Notes under the pieces: model-generated | The model's input: only the letters and a program-made list of their open reading frames with translations | Told to the model about the DNA's origin: nothing | The model's database searches: none | Translations under genes and position numbers: made by a program | Shown here: positions 1 through 6,076 of the stretch, in pieces | Position numbering within the stretch: the first letter of the stretch is position 1 | Layout of the letters: each line of letters opens with the position of its first letter | From: CAYYMX01 sp964473045 | Lineage (GTDB): Bacteria; Pseudomonadota; Alphaproteobacteria; Methylaequorales; Methylaequoraceae | NCBI GenBank assembly: GCA_964473045.1 | Contig: CAYYMX010000083.1 | Span: 1-6,076, forward strand | Length of the DNA: 6,076 nt | Direction of reading: 5' to 3'

Positions 1-116
1 ATGTCCTGAATTTCTTCATCTTGATAAAAATGAGCAAGTATCACAGCATTATTTTTTTTCTTCAAAAATAATATTTCATCTTCAATATTCTTAAAATGAC
101 TCTTTAGATTTTTCAT
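1..116 (-). CDS. nadA: Quinolinate synthase NadA, N-terminal fragment (runs off the window)
   Basis: The start ATG is at 116-114, and 38 codons plus two bases are visible before the window edge. The translation contains AVILAHFYQDEEIQD at about residues 24-38. This matches the start of the quinolinate synthase fold (family consensus close to AVILAHYYQxPEIQD); the His of LAH is a conserved substrate-binding residue. NadA is a cytoplasmic [4Fe-4S] enzyme that condenses iminoaspartate with dihydroxyacetone phosphate to give quinolinate for NAD synthesis. The cluster cysteines would lie outside the window. The gene overlaps the zapE stop by four bases (ATGA at 116-113), so translation is probably coupled to zapE. 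No Shine-Dalgarno sequence is seen at normal spacing; a GGGAG lies about 19 bases upstream, too far to be a convincing one. The family call rests on a short but distinctive motif. Confidence 0.85.
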   Translation of the reverse strand, partial: MKNLKSHFKNIEDEILFLKKKNNAVILAHFYQDEEIQD

Positions 117-1141
117 TTAATTTGTTTTTCAAAAGCTCCCAAGTTATTTTTTATGTAATTGCTTGAACCCATTTCTCTAATTCTAGAAATAGTTCTTTTA
201 AACTCCATCAAGTTAGTTTTTCCAACATAAATATCATTCAATTGTACTCTTGTTGATAAAGAAAGTATATTTTTATTCTCATACATAGCGTCAACAAATG
301 AAATGAATCTAGCAATAAGATTTTTTGAATCTTCATCCATTTTTGGAATATCTCTAACAATAATTATTTTGATTTTTTTACTTAATAATTCATAATCCTG
401 AAAAACCAAGTTTTTTTTAAAAAAAGTAGTAAAAAAAATGTCTAAAACATTCCCATAAATCTTTTCAAGTTTAAAATTATTCCCTAACCTTTTAAAACTA
501 ATGGTTTGTGACTTTGTGCTGGAAGAAAGGTTTTTTCTGAGTAGATTTTGTTTTTTGTTATATTTTAAGTCTTGTATAAAAAAAAATTTTTTGTTGATTG
601 GGTCATTTGTCCTATAATCAATCTTAGACATCATTTTGATTTTGATAAAACTTTTGTTCAACAAGTCAATTATTTGCTTACAAACTTTTAAGTTTATTGG
701 GTCATGGTAAATATTGTTAAGATTTTTATTTCCACTCATTATTATGAGTTTATTTTCTTTAATTGATTTTTCTAAAAAATTTTTAAACAAAATTAAATTT
801 GTAAAATTATTTATATAAAATTCATCAATTAAAATTATTTTTTTTGAATCAAAAAATCTTAAATCTTTTTTTTGTAGATAGAAAATCAAATCAGTGAAAT
901 GAAACATTGCTGATTTATAAAAAATTTTGTTTATTGCCTTAAGTATAAGTGATTTTCCAACACCTATTGATCCATGTATATAAATATTCTTTTTTTTTTT
1001 CAAAAAACTAAAGAAATCTTTTTTAAAACTTTCTTGAAATACCAGATCAATTTTCTTTGCTGCTTTTATCTGACAGTTGTTTGGGTTTATATGATTTTCT
1101 TTTTCAAGATAATTAATTATTTTTGAACGTAAATTTTTCAA
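113..1141 (-). CDS. zapE: ZapE/AFG1-family P-loop ATPase, divergent
   Basis: A 342-residue protein, slightly short for the family (E. coli ZapE is about 375). Visible motifs are Walker A GSIGVGKS (57-64), Walker B IILIDEF (102-108), a DYR element (175-177), ARFISFVDAMYE (277-288, family form RFITLIDELYD) and EFKRTISRIREMGSSNYI (313-330, family form EFxRTxSRLxEMQSxxY). ZapE/AFG1 proteins are AAA-like ATPases. E. coli ZapE associates with the division ring, and mitochondrial AFG1/LACE1 acts in quality control of respiratory subunits, so a place directly after sdhB fits. The start is taken as TTG at 1141-1139, four bases after the sdhB stop: no ATG lies upstream in frame before a stop, and the next internal Met is near residue 79. 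The sequence is very Lys/Asn/Ile-rich. The family's FLPFI-like segment after the sensor region is not recognisable near residues 150-160. Family membership is sure; the exact role is not. Confidence 0.85.
   Translation of the reverse strand: MKNLRSKIINYLEKENHINPNNCQIKAAKKIDLVFQESFKKDFFSFLKKKKNIYIHGSIGVGKSLILKAINKIFYKSAMFHFTDLIFYLQKKDLRFFDSKKIILIDEFYINNFTNLILFKNFLEKSIKENKLIIMSGNKNLNNIYHDPINLKVCKQIIDLLNKSFIKIKMMSKIDYRTNDPINKKFFFIQDLKYNKKQNLLRKNLSSSTKSQTISFKRLGNNFKLEKIYGNVLDIFFTTFFKKNLVFQDYELLSKKIKIIIVRDIPKMDEDSKNLIARFISFVDAMYENKNILSLSTRVQLNDIYVGKTNLMEFKRTISRIREMGSSNYIKNNLGAFEKQIK
990..1000 (-). repeat. A11 homopolymer inside zapE
   Basis: Eleven consecutive T on the plus strand, read as eleven A in zapE. 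They encode Lys48 to the start of Lys51, just upstream of the Walker A loop. The frame is intact as assembled. Long A runs are known sites for polymerase slippage and for sequencing indels. A shorter A10 run sits at 1742-1751 in sdhB. Confidence 0.95.
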
Positions 1142-1145
1142 TATT

Positions 1146-1898
1146 TTAAGTGACCTGCAATTTTTTTATAGCTGAGATTGCTTTGGCAGGATTTAGGTTT
1201 TTGGGACAGGTCTTAGTACAGTTCATTATTGTATGGCATCTATAAAGTTTAAATTTATCCTCTAAAAATTTTAGTCTCTCCTCTTTTTTTTCATCTCTAC
1301 TATCAATAATAAATCTATAAGCTTGAAGTAATATCGCAGGGCCCAAAAATTTTTCTCCATTCCACCAATAACTAGGACATGACGTAGAACAGCAAGCACA
1401 CAGACCACATTCGTATAATCCATCAAGTTTTTTTCTATCTTCGGGACTTTGAAAAGATTCCTTTTTACCTTTTTTTTTAGTTAACCAAGGTTTTATAGAT
1501 TTATATTGAGTATAAAATTCACTAAGATCTGGAACCAAATCTTTTAAAACCTTTGTGTGAGGAAGTGGGTAAATATCTAATCTATCTTTTTCAATTGATT
1601 TTAAACAAGCTAAGGTATTTGTACCATTAATATTCATAGAGCAGGATCCACAAATACCTTCTCTACATGACCTTCTAAATGTAAGAGTTGCATCAACATA
1701 ATTTTTAATATAAATCAGTGCATCAAGAACCATTGGACCGATTTTTTTTTTATCAATAAAATAGGAATCTAATCTTGGATTAGATTTTGATTCTCTGTTC
1801 CAACGGTAGATTTTTAAAAGAATCTTACTTGGTCCATTTGACCCAAACTTTCTTCCTTTACTAATTATAGAATCTTTTGGTAAATTTAATTGAACCAT
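1146..1898 (-). CDS. sdhB: Succinate dehydrogenase iron-sulfur subunit SdhB
   Basis: A 250-residue subunit of complex II that carries electrons from the SdhA flavin to the membrane quinone site, facing the cytoplasm. All cluster ligands are present: [2Fe-2S] in the N-terminal ferredoxin domain at Cys78, Cys83, Cys86 and Cys98 (SCREGICGSC...C); [4Fe-4S] at Cys164, Cys167, Cys170 and Cys231; [3Fe-4S] at Cys174, Cys221 and Cys227. The motifs CGLCACCSTSCPSYWWN and CHTIMNCTKTCPKNLNP are the standard ones, with the usual Ile or Val after the first cysteine of the second cluster replaced by Gly165. Length and the N-terminal start at ATG 1898-1896 match alphaproteobacterial SdhB. It follows sdhA after 9 bases and precedes zapE by 4. 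No Shine-Dalgarno sequence is evident. An A10 run encodes Lys50-52. Nothing looks broken. Confidence 0.98.
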   Translation of the reverse strand: MVQLNLPKDSIISKGRKFGSNGPSKILLKIYRWNRESKSNPRLDSYFIDKKKIGPMVLDALIYIKNYVDATLTFRRSCREGICGSCSMNINGTNTLACLKSIEKDRLDIYPLPHTKVLKDLVPDLSEFYTQYKSIKPWLTKKKGKKESFQSPEDRKKLDGLYECGLCACCSTSCPSYWWNGEKFLGPAILLQAYRFIIDSRDEKKEERLKFLEDKFKLYRCHTIMNCTKTCPKNLNPAKAISAIKKLQVT

Positions 1899-1907
1899 AT
1901 GTCTAAA

Positions 1908-3692
1908 TTAATAAACCCTGGCTTTGGGTTCAATAGTTTTTATTTCTTTATTATTTGTCTTTAAATTTACTGGTCTATACTGAATCTTAATTTTCCCTTT
2001 AGAATTAAGACAAACTAGAGAATGTTTCAACCAAACTTTGTCATTTCTTTCTTTATAATCAATTCTAGCGTGAGCCCCTCTACTTTCGCGTCTATTTAAG
2101 GCACTTTCAACACTAACAATTGCTTGGAGAAGCAAATTTTGAAGTTCTAGTGCTTCTACTATCTCTGTATTCCATATTGTACTTTTGTCACTAATCTTTA
2201 TGTTTTCAAATTTTTTTAAAAGAGAAAAAAGAATTTTTTTTCCTTTTTCCATTCTTTCTTTGGTTCTATATACCGGACAGTAATTTTGCATTGTATGTTG
2301 CATTTCCAATCTAATTTTTGAAACTAAATTTTTACCATTTGCACTTCTAATTTTTTCAAATCTTTCTATAGATTTAGAAAAAAAGTTGGGATTAATTTTT
2401 TTATTTTTTGAACCGGGTTTTATAATCTCTTTGCATCTTTCTGCTGCAGACTTCCCAAAAACAACTAGGTCAAGAAGTGAATTAGAGCCCAATCTATTTG
2501 CTCCATGTACAGAAACACACGCTGCTTCTCCTATAGACATTAGTCCTGAAACTATTTTGTTCTTTTTATCTTTATCTAGATCTAAAACTTCTCCAGAAAT
2601 ATTTGTTGGAATTCCCCCCATATTGTAATGAACTGTTGGTTGAACTGGTATTGGATCCTTTCTGACATCAATCCCAGCAAAAATTTTAGCTGATTCAGTA
2701 ATACCCGGAAGTTTTTCTTCCAAAACAGAATGATCTAAATGGCTAAGATTTAAATTAATATGGTCTTTCTTTGGTCCGCATCCTCTTCCTTCCATTATTT
2801 CACTTGTCATAGATCTTGAGACGACATCTCTACTAGCTAAATCTTTTGCATTTGGAGCATATTTTTCCATAAATCTTTCCCCTTTATTATTTGTTAAGTA
2901 GCCTCCTTCACCTCTAGCTCCTTCAGTAATTAAAACTCCAACGCCATATATCCCAGTTGGATGAAATTGGGTAAATTCCATGTCTTGGAGTGGAAAACCT
3001 GCTCTAAGTAACATACCTCCACCATCTCCTGTACAAGTATGTGCCGAGGTACATGAAAAGTAAGCCCTTCCATATCCACCAGTTGCTAAAATAACAACCT
3101 TGGATGAAAAAACATAAAATTTACCATCATGTAAATTTATTGTTAAAACGCCACAGCATTCATTTTTTTCATTCATTACTAGATCTATTACAAAATGTTC
3201 TATAAAAAAATCGGCATCATGTGAAATAGATTGTTGATATAGAGTATGCAACATTGCATGGCCAGTTCTATCAGCTGCAGCACAAGTTCTTTGAGCAATC
3301 CCTTCCCCAAAGTGAGTTGTCATTCCACCGAATGGTCTTTGGTAGATTTTTCCACTATCAGTCCTTGAAAATGGGACACCAAAATGTTCCAATTCTATAA
3401 CAGCTTCTGGTGCTTTTTTACACATAAATGCAATTGCATCTTGATCCCCTAACCAATCAGACCCCTTAACTGTGTCGTACATGTGCCATTTCCAATCATC
3501 TTTTCCCATGTTCCCTAAAGCCGCACTAATTCCTCCTTGAGCGGCAACAGTGTGACTTCGGGTAGGAAAAACTTTTGAGATGCAAGCAGTTTTAAGATTG
3601 GCTGATGCACATCCCATGACGGCTCTCAAACCTGATACTCAAGCTCCAACAACAACAACAACAAATTCTAAATATTCTGGGTTAAAAGACAT
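1908..3692 (-). CDS. sdhA: Succinate dehydrogenase flavoprotein SdhA, interrupted by an in-frame TGA at codon 18
   Basis: The catalytic subunit oxidises succinate to fumarate with covalently bound FAD. ATG at 3692-3690, two bases after the sdhD stop, gives 594 codons, the family's usual length. In this numbering the FAD-linked His is 47 (RSHTVAAQGG) and the active-site residues are His244 (QFHPTG), Arg288 (ASRDVV), His355 (PTVHYNMGG) and Arg400 (NRLGSN), against His45, His242, Arg286, His354 and Arg399 in E. coli. The C terminus ends in the typical IEPKARVY. Codon 18 is TGA: the N terminus reads VVVVVGA-stop-VSGLRA, where GxGxxG needs glycine. The open part alone begins at a TTG (3629) and would lack the FAD dinucleotide-binding loop, so it could not be a normal enzyme. 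Otherwise the frame is clean for over 570 codons with no sign of decay. I favour a base error (GGA to TGA) or a recent nonsense mutation. Gene identity is certain; intactness is not. Confidence 0.95.
3639..3641 (-). other. In-frame TGA stop in the sdhA FAD-binding motif
   Basis: Plus-strand TCA at 3639-3641 reads TGA in the sdhA frame set by the ATG at 3692. It replaces the second glycine of the GAGxxG phosphate-binding loop, where a one-base change from GGA would explain it. The flanking codons are GGA GCT before and GTA TCA GGT after. Confidence 0.9.
3648..3662 (-). repeat. Five GTT codons in tandem (Val11-15 of SdhA)
   Basis: Five AAC units on the plus strand, read as GTT five times in sdhA, form the first beta strand of the FAD-binding Rossmann fold. 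Family members usually read (E/F)(Y/F)DVVVVGAG here, so the first valine sits where Asp is normal. Slippage would change length by whole codons and keep the frame. Confidence 0.85.
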
Positions 3693-3694
3693 TA

Positions 3695-4030
3695 TTAATT
3701 AACTATTGAATATAAACTTAAAGTAATAACTAGGATTAATATGAAAAAACAAAAGTTTTTTATGTAGACAATATTTCTTTTGATATTCTTTTTATGAATA
3801 TAATCATCAATTATTGACATGAGTCCAATATTGGAATGAAGTATGATGAAAATAAAAACAAAAAAAACCAATAGGGAATTTTTGGTATTTTCAAACCACT
3901 TTTTTGTAGACTCAAAGTTGGCTAGGTCCACATTACTAATTAAAAAACAAGTATAGCTGAAAAGCACTAAAAAAATTAGGGCAAATATTTTTTGAAATAA
4001 CCAATGTAGGGATTCTTTGAATTTTATCAT
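3695..4030 (-). CDS. sdhD: Succinate dehydrogenase membrane anchor SdhD
   Basis: A 111-residue hydrophobic protein with three likely membrane helices at about residues 12-32, 52-74 and 90-108. It forms, with SdhC, the haem b and quinone site of complex II. The diagnostic segment ILHSNIGLMSIIDDYIH holds His65, Asp76 and Tyr77. These align with His71, Asp82 and Tyr83 of E. coli SdhD at a constant offset of six; the last two contact the quinone. The amphipathic start LHWLFQKIFALI resembles the HHWxxQRxTA motif of alphaproteobacterial SdhD, with Lys14 in place of the usual Arg. The ATG at 4030-4028 overlaps the sdhC TGA stop (ATGA), so translation is probably coupled. The sdhA start lies two bases after its TAA. 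SdhD is the least conserved subunit, so the call leans on motif plus position. Confidence 0.93.
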   Translation of the reverse strand: MIKFKESLHWLFQKIFALIFLVLFSYTCFLISNVDLANFESTKKWFENTKNSLLVFFVFIFIILHSNIGLMSIIDDYIHKKNIKRNIVYIKNFCFFILILVITLSLYSIVN

Positions 4031-4410
4031 AATATGCCAATTCTTAATGAAAAACAGATTGTTGAAAGTAATGAAAGAAATAGAACTAAATAACCTAACT
4101 TTGCAGATGTTGAAATTTCAAGACCGTAGCCAAAATCCCAGATTATATGTCTTATTCCATTAAACATATGATAGAAAAAACCTAGAATAGCCATAAAAGA
4201 AATTATTCTTGCTGGTATGGTCTTAAGTATTTTTAAAAATAGATTATATATAATCTCTCCTTGAGATAATGAAAAAAGCCAAACTGCAAAAAAAATCAAG
4301 CTTAAACTTAGGCAAAAGCCTGAGATTCTATGAGCAATTGACAGAATAGAAGTGATCTGTGGTTTATATATTTGCAAATGAGGGGATAGAGGTAAATTAT
4401 TTTTTATCAT
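4027..4410 (-). CDS. sdhC: Succinate dehydrogenase cytochrome b556 subunit SdhC
   Basis: A 127-residue membrane anchor of complex II with three helices at about residues 29-49, 66-90 and 104-125. The N terminus LPLSPHLQIYKPQITSILSI is the family signature. It is followed by HRISG with Ser24 and Arg28, the counterparts of the E. coli quinone-site Ser27 and Arg31. His81 in the segment YHMFNGIRHIIWDFG corresponds to the haem b ligand His84 of E. coli. The start ATG at 4410-4408 is two bases after the hydratase stop, with no clear Shine-Dalgarno sequence. It ends in TGA inside the ATGA overlap with sdhD, which shows that TGA acts as a normal stop here. It appears complete. Confidence 0.97.
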   Translation of the reverse strand: MIKNNLPLSPHLQIYKPQITSILSIAHRISGFCLSLSLIFFAVWLFSLSQGEIIYNLFLKILKTIPARIISFMAILGFFYHMFNGIRHIIWDFGYGLEISTSAKLGYLVLFLSLLSTICFSLRIGIL

Positions 4411-4412
4411 GT

Positions 4413-5447
4413 TTATTTTATTGGTATTAAGACTGAATATACTAAATCTAGTACGATATTTTCATCTAGTTTGTTCTCATCAGGGAATTTCATTTGAGAA
4501 TTATTTTTTGATGCTATGGTTCTAATTAGCATGGTTCCGATTTTATTATTTATTTTTTCCTTTTCTAAAACTTTTGACCATGCATAAATCGTGTCTCCAG
4601 AAAACGTTGGGGAAGAATGTTTTCCCGAATGTATTGCAACAACCTTAAATGTGTTAGCCAAACCATTACAGCTAATTGCTCTGGCTAGAGAAATTATATA
4701 TCCCCCATAAATAATTCTTTTTCCAAATCTTCCATCTTTTTCAACATGTTGATTAAAATGAACTCTAGCGTTATTTTGATATAACCTTGTAGCTAATTGG
4801 TGTTCTGCATCTTCAATTGTTTGTCCATCAAGATGATGTATTTCTTCACCGATTTGATAATCATTAAAATAAAATGAACTTCCAGAAATTTCACTTAGCC
4901 AATGATCAATTCTTACATTTGGGCAATGAAATTCAGAACTTTTAACGCGTTCTGGAAGCTTTGGAACTAAGTTTTTAAAAGATGAAATCATTCCCTTTTC
5001 TTTTTTTCTCATCATTAACCATCTGTAATATGATAAAACCACTTCTCCATTTTGATTAGTTCCTACTGATTCTACATAAACAGTACCAGTTTTTTCATTA
5101 GAATTTTCTTTAAGACCTACTATTTTTGATTTAGCGGTTACAGTATCTCCAACAAAAACTGGTTTTTTAAATTTTACTCCAGCATAACCAAGATTGGCGA
5201 TTGCATTGAGTGAGAGATCCGGAACGGTTCTACCAAAAACCATATGAAAAAGTAAAATATCATCAATAGGAATTTTTTTAAAACCCAATTTCCGAGAAAA
5301 TTCTTTAGAATAATTTAGTGCAAATCTACTTCCTGTTGTTGCTAAATACAAAGAGACATCTCCGTCTGTAATGGTTCTAGGAACGCTATGATGGATTTCA
5401 TCATTAACTTTGTAATCTTCAAAAAACCTGCTTTTAAAATTCTTCAT
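4413..5447 (-). CDS. mcd: Mesaconyl-CoA hydratase (beta-methylmalyl-CoA dehydratase), MaoC family
   Basis: A 344-residue protein with two hotdog domains, about residues 1-150 and 190-344, matching the roughly 343-residue Rhodobacter enzyme. Recognisable segments are the N-terminal FFEDYKVNDEIHHSVPRTIT, then SRFALNYS (40-47), FGRTVPDLSLNAIANLGYAG (71-90) and, in the second domain, NARVHFNQH (226-234) followed by GRFGKRIIYGGYIISLARAI (239-258). The enzyme interconverts beta-methylmalyl-CoA and mesaconyl-CoA in the cytoplasm. This is a late step of the ethylmalonyl-CoA pathway, before cleavage to glyoxylate and propionyl-CoA. It starts at ATG 5447-5445, overlapping the asd TAA by one base (TAATG), and ends two bases before sdhC, so it appears co-transcribed with complex II. 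The rest of the pathway is not in the window, so a related role on another branched acyl-CoA is possible. Confidence 0.88.
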   Translation of the reverse strand: MKNFKSRFFEDYKVNDEIHHSVPRTITDGDVSLYLATTGSRFALNYSKEFSRKLGFKKIPIDDILLFHMVFGRTVPDLSLNAIANLGYAGVKFKKPVFVGDTVTAKSKIVGLKENSNEKTGTVYVESVGTNQNGEVVLSYYRWLMMRKKEKGMISSFKNLVPKLPERVKSSEFHCPNVRIDHWLSEISGSSFYFNDYQIGEEIHHLDGQTIEDAEHQLATRLYQNNARVHFNQHVEKDGRFGKRIIYGGYIISLARAISCNGLANTFKVVAIHSGKHSSPTFSGDTIYAWSKVLEKEKINNKIGTMLIRTIASKNNSQMKFPDENKLDENIVLDLVYSVLIPIK

Positions 5448-6076
5448 TATTTTAATTTTTTTTTGATTAATAGTTCAGCTATTTGTACAGTATTCAAGGC
5501 TGCACCTTTTCTTAGATTGTCAGCAACAACCCACATTCCAATTGATTTTTTGTTATTTTGTCCCAGTCTCAATCTACTGACAAAAACTTCGTCTTCACCG
5601 GCAGATTCATCTGGAGTAACGTACCCACCATCAATTTGATGATTTACTAAACTAATACCAGTGGTTTTTTTTAAAGTGCTCTCAAGTTTTTTTATGTTGA
5701 TTATTTTTTCGGTTTCCAGATATACTGCTTCACCATGTCCAACAAAAACAGGAACTCGGACGCACGTGGCGAAGATTTCGATGTTACTTTTTAAAATCTT
5801 ATTTGTTTCTTCAACCATTTTATTTTCTTCTTTTGTATGTCCATTTTCTNNNNNNNNNNGCATGAAAGTCATGAACAACTTAGAAGGAGAGAAAGTTGAA
5901 AGCAATCTTTTTTGTAAAAACTTTAGATTCTAGAGGTTTGTTTTTGTATACATTTAAAGTTTGGTGAAATAACTCATCCATTGCGGGTTTACCAGCACCA
6001 GATGTTGATTGATAGGTTGAAACTATAATTTATTTTACCTTGAAAAAATCATGGATAGGTTTAATAGAGGCAACCA
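5447..6076 (-). CDS. asd: Aspartate-semialdehyde dehydrogenase Asd, C-terminal part, disrupted
   Basis: Asd reduces aspartyl phosphate to aspartate semialdehyde for lysine, threonine, methionine and cell-wall diaminopimelate. The gene enters from the right edge, so the catalytic Cys region is outside. From 6074 the translation reads VASIKPIHDFFKVK, a TAA stop (6030-6032), then IIVSTYQSTSGAGK and on to VFTKKIAFN (ending at 5895). This frame then hits TAA at 5880-5882. After the N gap a second frame continues with ENGHTKEE, ATCVRVPVFVGHGEAV (the conserved Arg and His of the substrate site) and a normal C terminus MWVVADNLRKGAALNTVQIAELL. The family needs about nine residues between AFN and ENG (27 bases); 46 are present including the Ns, so the join is wrong in length and frame. 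The 3' part overlaps the hydratase start by one base. Identity is clear; whether the gene is truly broken or misassembled cannot be decided here. Confidence 0.9.
5850..5859. other. Assembly gap (10 N) inside asd
   Basis: Ten undetermined bases split asd between the IAFN segment and ENGHTKEE. The round number suggests a scaffolding placeholder rather than a measured length. The sequence to its right (5860-5894) does not read as Asd cleanly in any one frame, which suggests poor quality at a contig end. Confidence 0.95.
6030..6032 (-). other. In-frame TAA in asd
   Basis: Plus-strand TTA reads TAA in the asd frame between FKVK and IIVSTYQ. Family members usually have Lys or Arg just before this beta strand, so AAA to TAA is the simplest origin. 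Good Asd sequence lies on both sides in the same frame. Confidence 0.85.

Noticed and set aside
2386..2628. Plus-strand open frame antisense to sdhA
   Set aside because: It lies wholly opposite strongly conserved SdhA coding sequence, has no start signal and resembles no known protein; it is a shadow frame.
1908..3629. A shorter sdhA starting at the TTG at 3629
   Set aside because: It would lack the first beta strand and the GxGxxG loop of the FAD domain, and would leave an unexplained 65-base spacer that clearly encodes the missing N terminus.
3639..3641. Genetic code in which TGA means glycine or tryptophan
   Set aside because: TGA ends sdhC and zapE, both inside tight ATGA start/stop overlaps, and glycine and tryptophan elsewhere use GGN and TGG. 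One TGA is not evidence for a new code.
5388..5639. Plus-strand open frame across the asd/hydratase junction
   Set aside because: It is antisense to two well-supported genes, and its composition follows from their codons.
5447..5905. A separate short gene starting at the TTG at 5905
   Set aside because: Its C-terminal part is plainly Asd, and its first residues come from out-of-frame sequence beside the gap, so it is a fragment, not an independent gene.
5661..5933. Plus-strand open frame spanning the N gap
   Set aside because: It is antisense to asd and crosses undetermined bases, so its continuity is not real evidence.
1..6076. Internal promoters, terminators, CRISPR arrays, mobile elements or RNA genes
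   Set aside because: Intergenic spaces are at most 9 bases. No spaced direct repeats, inverted repeat ends, stem-loop plus T-run terminators or tRNA-like folds were seen; the many T runs on the plus strand are lysine codons of minus-strand genes.

Overview
This is a gene-dense, very AT-rich bacterial window in which every supported gene lies on the minus strand, so transcription runs from base 6076 towards base 1. The order is asd (3' part) > mesaconyl-CoA hydratase (MaoC family) > sdhC > sdhD > sdhA > sdhB > zapE > nadA (5' end). Neighbours overlap by 1 or 4 bases or are separated by 2 to 9 bases. No gap is large enough for an internal promoter or terminator, so the set looks like one long operon. 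Lysine-rich proteins, poly-A runs, weak or absent Shine-Dalgarno sequences, the sdhCDAB-zapE order and the alphaproteobacterial type of SdhC/SdhD and mesaconyl-CoA hydratase all suggest a streamlined AT-rich alphaproteobacterium, possibly marine (SAR11-like or another low-GC lineage). The lineage is inference; no rRNA is present to settle it.

Region by region: 5447-6076 holds the C-terminal half of aspartate-semialdehyde dehydrogenase. It is damaged by an in-frame TAA, a frame change and a 10-N assembly gap. 4413-5447 is a complete double-hotdog MaoC-type mesaconyl-CoA hydratase. 1146-4410 is the succinate dehydrogenase operon: membrane anchors SdhC and SdhD, flavoprotein SdhA, iron-sulfur protein SdhB. 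113-1141 is a divergent ZapE/AFG1-type P-loop ATPase with a TTG start. 1-116 is the start of quinolinate synthase NadA.

The genes join around the C4 part of central metabolism. Mesaconyl-CoA hydratase belongs to the ethylmalonyl-CoA route, which supplies glyoxylate and propionyl-CoA (and from that succinyl-CoA). Complex II oxidises succinate and reduces quinone. Asd and NadA both draw on aspartate, which derives from oxaloacetate.

The observation most worth checking is in sdhA. The natural start at 3692 gives a protein of normal length whose active-site residues fall almost exactly at the E. coli positions, but codon 18 is TGA, at a glycine of the FAD-binding GxGxxG motif. TGA works as an ordinary stop elsewhere in the window (sdhC, zapE). 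The likely explanations are therefore a sequence error or a real nonsense mutation, with recoding a weaker alternative. I found no mobile element, CRISPR array, RNA gene or new biological system here.
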